Shown here piece by piece: positions 29,009 through 37,554 of a DNA stretch of 64,000 bases (position 1 is the first letter of the stretch; every line of letters starts with the position of its first letter). The stretch comes from Jatrophihabitans sp. Its GTDB lineage: Bacteria > Actinomycetota > Actinomycetes > Mycobacteriales > Jatrophihabitantaceae. The notes beneath the pieces were generated by a model that was not told where the DNA came from, searched no databases, and saw nothing but the letters and a program-made list of their open reading frames with translations. The stretch is taken from assembly GCA_025963285.1 (NCBI GenBank), contig JAOPUX010000064.1, positions 1-64,000 of the forward strand, given 5' to 3'. A program made the translations under genes and the position numbers.

Positions 29009-29868
29009 TTGCCCGCCCCTGCGCCGGGAGTGACTGCCTCTTTCATGGACTTGACTCCGTGTCCGCCCAACGAGTCGAGACCGACCTCGGCATTGTGCGC
29101 GTGGGCCAGGTGATGCAGTCCGAAGACGCTGTCCATCCCGTCGCGCAGACCCATCTGGTCCTCACACTGGTTCACGGCCCGTTTGGTCAGAGCCAGGCCG
29201 AACGCGGGCATCCGAGCAATCCGCTCCGCCAACGCCAGCGTCTCGTCACGCAGGGAGTCGCGCGCCACGACCCGGTTGACCATTCCCAGCTCTTTGGCAC
29301 GCGCCGCGGAGATGCGCTCGCCGGTGAACAGGAACTCCTTTGCGTGGCGGGCACCCATCTGCCAGGGATGCGCGAAATACTCCACGCCTGGGATCCCCAT
29401 CGCGACGACCGGATCGCCGAAGAACGCATCGTCGCTGGCGACGATGAGGTCGCACGCCCAGGCGAGCATCAGGCCGCCGGCGATACAGGCACCCTGCACC
29501 ATTGCGATGGTGGGTTTCGGAATGTCGCGCCAGCGTCGGCACATTCCGAGATAGACCTCGGACTCCCGGGCGTACCGGGACGCACCTCCATCGTGGCCGA
29601 CGTGGTCCCACCACAGGGTGGCGACGCGATCGAAACTCTGGTCGATGTCCCGGCCGGGCGTGCCTAGATCGTGGCCGGCGGAGAAGTGCTTCCCCTCGCC
29701 CGCAAGCACAATCACCTTGACTTCGTCATCAGCGCAGGCGGCGTAGAAGGCCTTGTCGAGGGCATAGGTCATTTTGCTGTGTTGTGCGTTTCCGTACTCG
29801 GGGCGATCCATCGTCACGAGGCCGACGCCGCCGTGCTTCTCGTACCGGACCGGCACTTCTTCGGTCAT
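29005..29868 (-). CDS. Enoyl-CoA hydratase/isomerase (crotonase)
   Basis: A 287-residue crotonase. Oxyanion-hole loops are GKHFSAGHDLG and VQGACIAGG; the acid/base region is GIPGVEYFAHPWQMG, where one Glu is retained in an unusual setting. Longer than average by about 25 residues at the C-terminus. Likely hydrates an enoyl-CoA, or a related isomerase or lyase. Translationally coupled to the CaiB gene. A GGATCCGGGATCC palindrome lies 61 bases upstream. Confidence 0.92.
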   Translation of the reverse strand: MTEEVPVRYEKHGGVGLVTMDRPEYGNAQHSKMTYALDKAFYAACADDEVKVIVLAGEGKHFSAGHDLGTPGRDIDQSFDRVATLWWDHVGHDGGASRYARESEVYLGMCRRWRDIPKPTIAMVQGACIAGGLMLAWACDLIVASDDAFFGDPVVAMGIPGVEYFAHPWQMGARHAKEFLFTGERISAARAKELGMVNRVVARDSLRDETLALAERIARMPAFGLALTKRAVNQCEDQMGLRDGMDSVFGLHHLAHAHNAEVGLDSLGGHGVKSMKEAVTPGAGAGK

Positions 29869-29929
29869 GGGGCTTGCTCCTTCTAATCAGCAGTGAGGCA
29901 GTGTGAAAAATTGCCATCGTCAGGACCAC

Positions 29930-29942
29930 GGATCCGGGATCC
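29930..29942. promoter_or_regulatory. Operator site GGATCCGGGATCC
   Basis: Exact ATCCGGGAT core within a symmetric 13-mer, 61 bases before the crotonase start, in the 258-base gap after the P450 gene. The rest of that gap shows nothing recognisable. Confidence 0.65.
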
Positions 29943-30126
29943 TCGGCCTCGTCCGCGAGGGTCGCGATCTCACGGCATCGGCAATAGAGCGCCGGCCGGC
30001 GTCAGCTCGGCGGGCTAGTCCTCCGAGCCTTGGCCGGATAGCGTGATCGCCCCTTCGGGACCGGCCAGCACACGCCTTCGCGTCCGCCTCTCTGCCTGCG
30101 GGTACGCATGCGGTGGCGCTGCGCCG

Positions 30127-31338
30127 TCACTGCTGATCCCACACCAGCGTGAGGTCGTTGACACCGCGGATCAGATCTGCGAACGGGGTCGGCGGTGCGT
30201 CTTCGTCGAGCCGGTACTCGGGAATGCGCTTGTGGAACTCGTCGATCGCGATGCCGAGCTCGAGGCGGGCGAGGTGCGAGCCGAGACACCTGTGCCTGCC
30301 TGCACCGAAGCTGATGTGCCGGTTGTTCGTTCGGGCAAAGTTGCACGCGTCGGGATCGACGAACTCCGCCAGATCGCGGTTCCAGAAATCCATATCGATG
30401 AGGATGCGTTGACCCTCGCGAATCCGGACGCCGGCGAAGTCGGCATCCCTGGTGGCGGTCCGGGTTACGATCGCGATCGGAAAGAGCCGTAGTAGTTCCT
30501 CTACCGCGCTGTCTCTGAGCGACGGATCGGCGACCAGGCGGCTGAGGTCGGCCTGGTTCGTGGCCAAATAGAGGAAGGACCGGCCCAGCACTGCCGTTAC
30601 GGTGTCCAGCCCCGCGATGAACAGCTGAAACGCGATGCTCACCACCTCATCGACACTGATCGACCGCCCGTCGATCGACGCCTCCATCAAATGACTGATC
30701 ATGTCGTCCAACGGCTTGACCTGCCGCGCGCGCACGGCCTCGGCCAGGTAGTTCTCGATCTTCTGAGCGGCGTCCAGCTCCCCTCCGGCCGAGTTGTCCG
30801 CGATGGAGTGGGCATGCAGGAACTCGTGGTTCCACTGCACGAACATGGCGGTGTCCTCGACCGGCAGGCCTAACATCGCGACCATCGACGCCGTCGGAAA
30901 CTTCGCCGCGAACTGGCTCATGAACTCGCAGCGCCCGTCCTGGACGAAGCTGTCGATCAGCTCACCGGCCGCTCGCCGTAGCGATTCGTCGAGAAGCCCG
31001 ACCGCCCTGGGTCCGAAGAACGGCGCCAATGCCTGCCGGTATTTGCCGTGCTCCGGCGGATCCAGCTCGACTGGAATGATCTTGCGTTCCTTCTGCCGTG
31101 CCGGGATGCCAAAACCACCACTGCTCGAGAAGAGCGTCGAGTCCTGCAGGCAGTCACGCACGTCCTTGCCGCTGGTCAGGGTCCAGAATCCGCCCCAGGT
31201 GGGCGACCAGAGCGCCCGGCCGACTCGCAGGTCTCGCGTAGCGACGAACGGGTCGAGCACATACTCAGGGCTCGTATCCCGGAAGTTGTATCCCGAGAAC
31301 TCAGGGCTAGCGTGGATCGCGGAGTTCGCGCTGGTCAC
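30127..31338 (-). CDS. Cytochrome P450 (module 1)
   Basis: A 403-residue soluble bacterial P450. The I-helix oxygen-activation motif is IAGLDTVT, the K-helix ExxR is EELLR, and the heme loop FGAGRHRCLGSHLARLE puts the axial Cys at 351. No own ferredoxin gene is adjacent. It probably hydroxylates an unactivated carbon of the substrate. Start is GTG 31338. The aldo/keto reductase gene ends 78 bases upstream on the same strand, so both may be read from the operators before that gene. Confidence 0.94.
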   Translation of the reverse strand: MTSANSAIHASPEFSGYNFRDTSPEYVLDPFVATRDLRVGRALWSPTWGGFWTLTSGKDVRDCLQDSTLFSSSGGFGIPARQKERKIIPVELDPPEHGKYRQALAPFFGPRAVGLLDESLRRAAGELIDSFVQDGRCEFMSQFAAKFPTASMVAMLGLPVEDTAMFVQWNHEFLHAHSIADNSAGGELDAAQKIENYLAEAVRARQVKPLDDMISHLMEASIDGRSISVDEVVSIAFQLFIAGLDTVTAVLGRSFLYLATNQADLSRLVADPSLRDSAVEELLRLFPIAIVTRTATRDADFAGVRIREGQRILIDMDFWNRDLAEFVDPDACNFARTNNRHISFGAGRHRCLGSHLARLELGIAIDEFHKRIPEYRLDEDAPPTPFADLIRGVNDLTLVWDQQ

Positions 31339-31416
31339 ATGTCACCGCCATTGGTCTTTGCACCGGATTTGATAAACTCACTCGTTTGTCGATTCGCCGG
31401 ACTCGACGTCGTCGAG

Positions 31417-32400
31417 CTACTTGTCGGCAGGCGGTCTGCCTGGGTCTTGCCGGCCACCTCGGATCGCCCCCTGGTGGAACAGCGCGTCGAGTTCGGCCAG
31501 TTCAGCCGCGCCGAGGTCTACCGCCAACGCCGCGACGCTCTCCTCGATGTACTCGATGCGCTCGAGGCCCGGTATCGGTATGACGTCGGATCCCTGTGCC
31601 TTGAGCCAGGCCAGTGAGAGCTGGGCGATGGTCAGCCCCAAGCCGGTGGCCATGGCACGAAGGCCCTCGAGCACCACCAAGTTGTGCGGGAGATTCTGCG
31701 GTGCGAACCGTGAGTCACCAGACCTGTCGTCGTTGGAGAACGCGACGTCCGCATCGAACGCTCCGGCCAGGAACCCTCGTCCGAGGGGGAAGAACGCGAC
31801 GATGCCGACGCCGAGCGCCCGGGCTGTGCTGAGCACCTCCGTCTCGAAGGTCCGCTCGGCCAGCGACCACTCGCTCTGCACCGCTGTGATGGGGAAGACC
31901 GAGTTCGCCCGTTCAAGCTGTTCGGCGGTCACCGCGCACACGCCGAGGGAACCGACCTTGCCCGCAGCCACCAGCTGAGACATCGCGCCGATCGTGTCCT
32001 CGATCGGCACGGCGGGATCCACCCGGTGCAGGTAGTAGAGGTCGACGTGGTCCACACCTAGCCGACCGAGGCTGCCATCGATGGCCTTGGCCACGTGTTC
32101 GGGTCGGCCGTTCGGTACGGGCGAACCAGTCGGTGATCGCGTCAGCCCGCACTTGGTTGCCAGCACGATGTCGTCTCGCACCGGCGCGACCAGTGGGGCC
32201 AGAAAGCTCTCGTTTGCTCCGTCGCCGTAAAGGTCTGCGGTGTCGATGAGGGTCACACCGAGCTCGACAGCTCGCTTGAACGCGGTCTCCGACTGGGCGA
32301 GGTCAGGTGAACCGTAGGTTCCCGAGAGCACCATCGCCCCGAGCCCGAGAGCACTCACGTTCAGCCCCTGCGGACCGATCGCGACCTTCGAAACCGCCAT
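31417..32400 (-). CDS. Aldo/keto reductase (module 1)
   Basis: A 327-residue AKR. The Asp/Tyr active-site segment is LIDTADLYGDG, followed by VLATKCGL (Lys) and YYLHRVDPAVP (His); the C-terminal NADPH-binding segment is IPIPGLERIEYIEE. NADPH-dependent carbonyl reduction or the reverse is expected; substrate unknown. The ATG at 32400 overlaps one palindrome (32397-32409), and a second lies 67 bases further upstream. A paralogue is encoded at 47850. Confidence 0.92.
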   Translation of the reverse strand: MAVSKVAIGPQGLNVSALGLGAMVLSGTYGSPDLAQSETAFKRAVELGVTLIDTADLYGDGANESFLAPLVAPVRDDIVLATKCGLTRSPTGSPVPNGRPEHVAKAIDGSLGRLGVDHVDLYYLHRVDPAVPIEDTIGAMSQLVAAGKVGSLGVCAVTAEQLERANSVFPITAVQSEWSLAERTFETEVLSTARALGVGIVAFFPLGRGFLAGAFDADVAFSNDDRSGDSRFAPQNLPHNLVVLEGLRAMATGLGLTIAQLSLAWLKAQGSDVIPIPGLERIEYIEESVAALAVDLGAAELAELDALFHQGAIRGGRQDPGRPPADK

Positions 32401-32409
32401 CCGGGATGG
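32397..32409. promoter_or_regulatory. Operator-like palindrome CCATCCGGGATGG over a start codon
   Basis: Perfect 13-bp palindrome with the ATCCGGGAT core; it covers the start codon of the aldo/keto reductase gene. Its centre is 71 bases from that of the next site at 32468. Confidence 0.55.
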
Positions 32410-32467
32410 TCCTTCTTCTCGACCGAGCGCCCTTGCGATGCGGGCCTGAACAGCACTCTAGCCGATT

Positions 32468-32480
32468 GAATCCGGGATGC
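32468..32480. promoter_or_regulatory. Operator site GAATCCGGGATGC
   Basis: Exact ATCCGGGAT core, 67 bases upstream of the aldo/keto reductase start. It is the exact reverse complement of the site at 34341-34353, and the identity extends to ATTGAATCCGGGATGC. Confidence 0.75.
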
Positions 32481-32592
32481 AAGGGTGGAAGGAGCGGCGC
32501 TGCCCGGCCCCCGACTACTCGCCTCGACAGCCCTGCAGCCCGGAGTTCGTGGAATTCAACCCCGCGGCTGAAAGAGCGGGGCGATCAGGCGA

Positions 32593-33375
32593 TCAACCAC
32601 CGTTCCTTGCCGACTTCGGCTCTTTTGCCTTGCGCTGGGAGGAGTGCTTGATCTGGTGCTGCCAAGTGTGGAGGTCGTCCAATAGGTGCAGCGTCCTGAC
32701 GGAATGATCCCGGGCCAAGCGATCGGCCTCTTCGGCGTCGCCTTTAAGGATGGCTTCGAGGATTTCGCGGTGCTGATCGTCGGCCTCGGTCAGTACTGCC
32801 TCAAAGGTGTCCGCGTCGTCGTTATCCGACCTCGGCACGCTCTTCGGTTCGGCACCCATCGGCAGATACATCGCGGCGGAACTCGTCCGGATGAGCGGAA
32901 GCAGCACGTCCATGGCGCGATTACCCGACGCGAGCGAAATCAGTTCGTGGAATTCGGCATGCGCGCGAACCCGTTGCGCGGGATTGAACGGAGGCTTCGA
33001 CGTCCGCGACAATTCGACTAGTAGTTTCTCGGCCTGCGCCTGCCGGGCCGCCGACATTCCCCGCTCGGCCGCGAGCCGCGCCGCCAGGCCGTCGGTGACC
33101 AATCGCAGCCGAAACATGTCCCGGAGGTCCTCGTGCGTGATCGTGACTACTTCCACGGTCCTGTTGTTGTTCGAGGTGCGAACGAGTCCATCGCGCTCCA
33201 GAATGCGAAACGCCTCCCGTAGCGGCGTCCGACTGACCTCGAGCTGCTCGGCCAGCTCGATCTGCAACAGCTGTGTGCCACCGGGCAACCGACCGGTCAC
33301 GATCCAGTCCCGGAGGGTGTCGGCCACCGCGTCGACGAGTCTCGGCCTGTTACGCACCGCTGCGACGTTCGTCAT
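32593..33375 (-). CDS. GntR-family transcription regulator, FCD type
   Basis: A 260-residue FadR-type regulator. The winged helix-turn-helix is at about 12-75 (DWIVTGRLPGGTQL, then LEVSRTPLREAFRILERDGLV, of which VSRTPLREA is the recognition helix). An all-helical FCD effector domain follows at about 85-240; its putative metal-site residues are in the HAEFHELI and DQHREIL segments. ATG 33375 follows CCAGGAGACCAC; longer starts give an unconserved extension. It follows a crotonase gene on the same strand whose promoter has the operator at 34341, which suggests autoregulation. It is the best candidate binder of the ATCCNGGAT palindromes; the ligand is probably an acyl-CoA or carboxylate intermediate. 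Confidence 0.93.
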   Translation of the reverse strand: MTNVAAVRNRPRLVDAVADTLRDWIVTGRLPGGTQLLQIELAEQLEVSRTPLREAFRILERDGLVRTSNNNRTVEVVTITHEDLRDMFRLRLVTDGLAARLAAERGMSAARQAQAEKLLVELSRTSKPPFNPAQRVRAHAEFHELISLASGNRAMDVLLPLIRTSSAAMYLPMGAEPKSVPRSDNDDADTFEAVLTEADDQHREILEAILKGDAEEADRLARDHSVRTLHLLDDLHTWQHQIKHSSQRKAKEPKSARNGG

Positions 33376-33539
33376 GTGGTCTCCTGGGTCGACGTTCGGA
33401 GGGAGAGACCGTCTGGCAAGCCTCTTCGGAGCACGCCCGATATTACTGTCCGGCGCAACTCCGGCGCGGGCAGTCGGGTCGTCGCAGTTGGCGCTCTTGT
33501 TCATGGTGATTTGGGCGACAACGTGCGACGGCGTGACCA

Positions 33540-34304
33540 CTACGTCGCGGTCCACACCGCAGGGCGCTTCTCAACGAAGGCGAGAGCGCCCTCACGGGCA
33601 TCATTCGATGCGAAGACCGGCGCAGTTATCGCCTGCTGCTCCTCGAACTCCGTCTCGGTGGACCAATCCCTTCGTTGCTTCAATAGTCTCTTGGTGGCTG
33701 ATACGGCGAGCGGCCCGTTATTGGAGATACTCCGCGCGAGGGACACCGCCGCATCGAGGGCGCCGCCATCTTCGGTTAGGCGATTCACCATGCCGAATTG
33801 GTGGGCGCGGGTCGCAGTAAGTAAGTCCCCGGTCAGCGCCAACTCCATCGCCACGGAATACGGCAGACGTTCGGGCAGGCGGAGCAGTCCGCCACCCGCG
33901 GCGATCAACCCTCGCTTGACTTCGGTGAGCCCGAAGTTCGCTCCGACGCTTGCCACGATCAGATCGCATGCCAGGGCGATTTCACATCCGCCCCCCAAGG
34001 CATAGCCCTCAACTGCGGCAATCAGCGGCTTACTCGGAGGCGTCGTGACGAAGCCGGCGAAGCCCCGACCCGGCAAGGACACCGTCTCGCCACGACTGAA
34101 GCTTTTGAGGTCCATACCGGCGCAGAACGTATTGCCGGCGCCGGTGATTACCGCGACGCGCAGGTGCTCACTCGAGTCGAGGAGGTCCATTGCCGCCGCC
34201 ACGCCCTCGGATACGGCGCGGTTGACGGCATTGCGGGCCTCAGGCCGATCGATGGTGATGACGAGAACGCCATCGCGATCCTCGGTCTGCACTGCGTGGT
34301 TCAC
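33540..34304 (-). CDS. Enoyl-CoA hydratase/isomerase, second crotonase
   Basis: A 254-residue crotonase: NTFCAGMDLKSF and EGYALGGGCEIALA form the oxyanion hole, followed by TEVKRGLIAAGGGLLRLPE with the first catalytic Glu; the second position lies in Gly/Leu-rich sequence, as in carnitinyl-CoA dehydratase-like members. GTG 34304 after GGGGG is preferred to a start at 34355, because the operator at 34341-34353 would otherwise be inside the gene. The GntR gene follows on the same strand after 164 bases. Confidence 0.9.
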   Translation of the reverse strand: MNHAVQTEDRDGVLVITIDRPEARNAVNRAVSEGVAAAMDLLDSSEHLRVAVITGAGNTFCAGMDLKSFSRGETVSLPGRGFAGFVTTPPSKPLIAAVEGYALGGGCEIALACDLIVASVGANFGLTEVKRGLIAAGGGLLRLPERLPYSVAMELALTGDLLTATRAHQFGMVNRLTEDGGALDAAVSLARSISNNGPLAVSATKRLLKQRRDWSTETEFEEQQAITAPVFASNDAREGALAFVEKRPAVWTAT

Positions 34305-34340
34305 GGCACCCCCGCGGCGATCTGAGTGGAACAGAATCTC

Positions 34341-34353
34341 GCATCCCGGATTC
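34341..34353. promoter_or_regulatory. Operator site GCATCCCGGATTC
   Basis: Exact ATCCCGGAT core, 36 bases upstream of the crotonase-GntR operon. Its centre is 94 bases from that of the divergent partner site at 34435. Confidence 0.78.
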
Positions 34354-34434
34354 AATTTCGGACCCTAACAGACGATTGCCAGATCGGGCTGCCCCGCGCC
34401 CGCGCAGCCGCTCCGGTATGCGACGACGAAGCTT

Positions 34435-34447
34435 GCATCCTGGATTC
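34435..34447. promoter_or_regulatory. Operator site GCATCCTGGATTC
   Basis: Exact ATCCTGGAT core, 39 bases before the acyl-CoA dehydrogenase start, in the divergent region shared with the crotonase-GntR operon. Confidence 0.78.
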
Positions 34448-34486
34448 CATTGCCTAGAGTGGAGCCAGGCCACGAAGGAGATAACG

Positions 34487-35632
34487 ATGCGTTCCCTGAT
34501 CTACGGTCCGGAGCACGAGGCGCTGCGGTCGGTCGCACGTAGCTTCTTCGAGCGGCGAGGCGTGCCCCAGGTTCCCGAATGGGAGCGGGCCGGCCTCGTC
34601 GATCCGTCGTTCTATCGCGAAGCCGGCAAGCTCGGCCTGCTGGGCCTGCGGATACCCGAGGAGTTCGGTGGCGGCGGGCAGGCGAGCTACGCCTACAACA
34701 TGGTCGTCGCCGAGGAGGCCTTGCGGGCACATCTGTCCCTCGGGCCCATGCGCGTGCACACGGACGTGGTCGTGCCGTACTTCCTGAGCTACGCGACACC
34801 TGCCCAACGTGAGCGCTGGATGCCCGCACTGGCCAGTGGCGAGCTCATGACGGCGATTGCGATGTCCGAACCGGCCATCGGGTCGGACCTGAGTGGAATA
34901 GCGACCCGGGCAGTGCTCGATGGCGATGCGTACGTGCTGAACGGCGCCAAGACGTTCATCACCGGCGGTATCAACGCCGACCTCATCGTCGTCGCCGCGC
35001 GCACGTCCGCGGAGAGCGACCGCCGCCAGGGCCTGACCCTGCTCGTGGTGGAGGCAGGCATGCCCGGGTTCTCGCGAGGACGCAACCTGGACAAGATCGG
35101 CCTGAAATACGGTGATACCGCCGAGCTGTTCTTCGACGACGTTCGGGTGCCCATCGAGAATCGGCTCGGGGACGAAGGCTCAGCCTTCACGTATCTGACG
35201 AGCAACTTGGCGGGCGAGCGGCTCAGTGTTGCGCTCGGCTCGGTCGCTATGTCGCGCGCAGCAATCGCCGCGACCGTCGAATACGTCAAGCAGCGCGTCG
35301 TGTTCGGCAAGCCACTGTCGACGTTCCAGAACACCAAGTTCGAACTAGCAGCGGCGTCGGCTGAGGTGGAGGCGGCAGATTGCATGCTGCAACAAGCCGT
35401 CATCGAGCTGGATGAGGGCAACCTGTCCGGCGCGGACGCCGCCCGGGTCAAGTTGTTCTGCAGCGAGATGCAGGGCCGGACCGTTGATGCCTGCTTGCAG
35501 CTGTTCGGCGGCTACGGCTACATGAGCGAGTTCCCCATCGCCCGCATGTACGTGGATGCCCGGGTCAGCCGGATCTACGGTGGTTCGAACGAGATCATGA
35601 AGACGATCATCGCCAAGTCGCTCGGCCTCTAG
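34487..35632 (+). CDS. Acyl-CoA dehydrogenase (single)
   Basis: A 381-residue acyl-CoA dehydrogenase of standard length: LRIPEEFGGGG, IAMSEPAIGSDLSGI, KTFITGGINADL, RVVFGKPLSTFQNTKFELA, QLFGGYGYMSEF and RIYGGSNEIMKTIIAKSLGL. All conserved FAD and CoA segments are intact. ATG 34487 follows GAAGGAGATAACG; a longer frame would include the operator at 34435. It probably acts on a different chain-length or branch than the pair at 20805-22952. Confidence 0.94.
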   Translation: MRSLIYGPEHEALRSVARSFFERRGVPQVPEWERAGLVDPSFYREAGKLGLLGLRIPEEFGGGGQASYAYNMVVAEEALRAHLSLGPMRVHTDVVVPYFLSYATPAQRERWMPALASGELMTAIAMSEPAIGSDLSGIATRAVLDGDAYVLNGAKTFITGGINADLIVVAARTSAESDRRQGLTLLVVEAGMPGFSRGRNLDKIGLKYGDTAELFFDDVRVPIENRLGDEGSAFTYLTSNLAGERLSVALGSVAMSRAAIAATVEYVKQRVVFGKPLSTFQNTKFELAAASAEVEAADCMLQQAVIELDEGNLSGADAARVKLFCSEMQGRTVDACLQLFGGYGYMSEFPIARMYVDARVSRIYGGSNEIMKTIIAKSLGL

Positions 35633-35650
35633 CTGAACCGATCCGCGCCT

Positions 35651-35700
35651 GGGCATCACCCGCTCAGGGCATCACCCGCTCGGGACCCTCACCCGCTCAG
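35651..35700. repeat. Three tandem 16-18-base repeats between convergent genes
   Basis: GGGCATCACCCGCTCA (35651-35666), GGGCATCACCCGCTCG (35667-35682) and a diverged third copy GGACCCTCACCCGCTCAG (35683-35700). They fill the gap between the acyl-CoA dehydrogenase and DUF35 genes and touch the stop of the latter. Confidence 0.7.
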
Positions 35701-36107
35701 GACACGAGCTCCCAGGTGGGAACTGTGACGCCAGGCTCCGGCTCGACGAACCGGACCCGCAACGGCTGTCCGACCGTCAGTTCCGGTGCGCCGTCCAGGT
35801 GTCCGATGAGTCGCGCCCCGGGCGCATCGACGAGTTCCACGAGCACAATCGTGTACGGAACCGGGAACGCCGCATGCACCTGGTGTTCGACGACGGTCCA
35901 GGAGAAGACGGTGCCGTCCCCCGAGACCTCACGCCAGCCGACGTCCCAGGACTCACAGTGATGGCAGAACGGCTTGGGGAGGTGCAGGACGGCATGACAC
36001 GACAGACACTCCTGCACCACCAGGCGACCCTCGCTCGCGGCCTGCCAATAACCGCTGGTGTCCTCGTCCTCGGTCATCGGCAAGGGGCGCGGCACCTGAT
36101 CGGCCAT
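35697..36107 (-). CDS. DUF35/OB-fold protein, partner of the thiolase-like protein
   Basis: A 136-residue protein with a rubredoxin-like zinc ribbon (CLSCHAVLHLPKPFCHHC, four Cys) followed by an OB-fold (VSGDGTVFSWTVVEH, PYTIVLVELVDAPGARLIGH). DUF35 proteins bind acyl-CoA and complex with thiolase-like partners; in steroid side-chain degradation ChsH2-DUF35 with Ltp2 is a retro-aldolase. The start overlaps the partner's stop (TGATG), though GTG 36110 is also possible. The same pairing is repeated at 45692-47328. Confidence 0.92.
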   Translation of the reverse strand: MADQVPRPLPMTEDEDTSGYWQAASEGRLVVQECLSCHAVLHLPKPFCHHCESWDVGWREVSGDGTVFSWTVVEHQVHAAFPVPYTIVLVELVDAPGARLIGHLDGAPELTVGQPLRVRFVEPEPGVTVPTWELVS

Positions 36108-37300
36108 CACTGCTCCGCCAGGATGAGCGCGCTCGTCATCGGCGGGATGCCGGAGGTCACCAGGCAGGTGCTCGCACCGGCCACCTGGTTCACCGATTCC
36201 CCGCGGATCTGCCGGACGCCTTCCAGCACGTGGTTCATCCCGTGGATGTAGGCCTCGGAGAGGTTTCCGCCGGCCGTGTTGATCGGCAGGCTGCCCCCGG
36301 GATCGAGTGCACCGCTCGACGCGAATGGACCACCCTCACCCTTGGCGCAGAACCCGTAGTCTTCGAGCTCCAAGAGCACGGTGATCGTGAAGCAGTCATA
36401 GATCTGAGCGACGTCGATGTCGGCCGGACCGAGGCCCGCCCGCGCGTAGAGCCGGTCAGCGGCGTACTTGGACGGGTAGGTCGTGATCGTGGGACGCATG
36501 AGCGCGGGGAAGGTCTTGCCACCCTGCACGTCCGGCGAGCCGGACTGCGCAACTGCTCTGATCACCGCAGGCGCCTTCGGCGCGTCCCTCGCCCGCTCCG
36601 TACTCGTGACCACCACGGCACATGCCCCGTCGGATTCCAGGCAGTAGTCGAAGAGCCTCAACGGGCTGCTGATTACCCGCGACTGCCGGTAGTCGTCCAT
36701 GGTCATCGGGCGCTCGTACATCATGGCAGCCGGATTGGAGTTCGCGCGCTGCCGAACAGCGACCGCGATGCGTCCCAGGTCGTCCGACGTCGTCCCGAAC
36801 TCATACATGTGTCGCTGCGCGATCAGCGCGAACATCTGCCCCGGTGCGAGCAGCCCGTACGGCAGGAAGTACTCGTCGTAGGAGCCGCCACCGCCCAGAC
36901 GCGGCGCGCCGGCCGCCTGCTGCATGGCCGTACCGCGTCCGAAGCGCAGGCCCGAGCGGCCGTTGAGCGCGCGATAGACGAGCACGTTCGTGGCTTGGCC
37001 CGAGACGATGGCAGCCACAGCCTGGGCCACCATGCCGCAGGGCGCAGCCCCGCCGACGCCGGTCGCGCCCCAGTACGAGATGTTGTCCATCCCCAGGGCG
37101 TATGCCAGGTCATTGTGCTGGACGGCGTCGTAGTCGCTGCGAACCAGTCCGTCGATGTCGCTGCGCTCCAGGCCGGCGTCGGCTATGGCTCTGGTAGCCG
37201 CCTCGCTCGCCAGCGCAACCACGCTTCGCCCTGACTTGCGGCTGAAATCGGTGGCGCCGATGCCTGAGATGGAGCACTCGCCTCGATGCGAATAGGACAC
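36107..37300 (-). CDS. Thiolase-like lipid-transfer protein, probable Ltp2-type aldolase
   Basis: A 397-residue SCP2-thiolase-type protein. The usual nucleophile region lacks CGSS (it reads ATGVGGAAPCGM), so it is unlikely to be a true thiolase. AQIYDCFTITVLLELEDYGF, CAKGEGGPFASSGA and NLSEAYIHGMNH match Ltp2-like proteins, which with a DUF35 partner perform retro-aldol cleavage of beta-hydroxyacyl-CoA with loss of a short unit. GTG 37300 follows AGGAGG. It is divergent from the 37555 gene, with the operator at 37347 between them. Confidence 0.9.
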   Translation of the reverse strand: MSYSHRGECSISGIGATDFSRKSGRSVVALASEAATRAIADAGLERSDIDGLVRSDYDAVQHNDLAYALGMDNISYWGATGVGGAAPCGMVAQAVAAIVSGQATNVLVYRALNGRSGLRFGRGTAMQQAAGAPRLGGGGSYDEYFLPYGLLAPGQMFALIAQRHMYEFGTTSDDLGRIAVAVRQRANSNPAAMMYERPMTMDDYRQSRVISSPLRLFDYCLESDGACAVVVTSTERARDAPKAPAVIRAVAQSGSPDVQGGKTFPALMRPTITTYPSKYAADRLYARAGLGPADIDVAQIYDCFTITVLLELEDYGFCAKGEGGPFASSGALDPGGSLPINTAGGNLSEAYIHGMNHVLEGVRQIRGESVNQVAGASTCLVTSGIPPMTSALILAEQ

Positions 37301-37346
37301 GACGCCTCCTACGACATCAGGTTGTGCAGGACGTACGATGGATTCA

Positions 37347-37363
37347 AAATCCTGGATACATCC
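37347..37363. promoter_or_regulatory. Operator site ATCCTGGATAC with following ATCC
   Basis: ATCCTGGATACATCC (37349-37363) is identical over 15 bases to 19534-19548. It lies 46 bases before the thiolase-like gene and about 190 before the divergent small-protein gene. The 37364-37554 leader contains nothing else recognisable. Confidence 0.75.
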
Positions 37364-37554
37364 TAAAGAGCTTCGGCGAACTGGTCAATGCCGGGCGCCC
37401 CGAACGACGCCGAGGCGGCCACGTTCCGATCCCTGGAACGTCAACGGGTGCGAGGTCACCCCAGCTTGGCATGATCCTGCAACGACTGTTCACCGGACTA
37501 CGAGGAACACCACGACGACACCCGAGCGGGGTCGCCAGAGAATTGGGGCATTTG

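Noticed and set aside
35651..35700. Possible CRISPR array
   Set aside because: The repeats are directly tandem with no spacers, only three copies, and there are no cas genes in the window.
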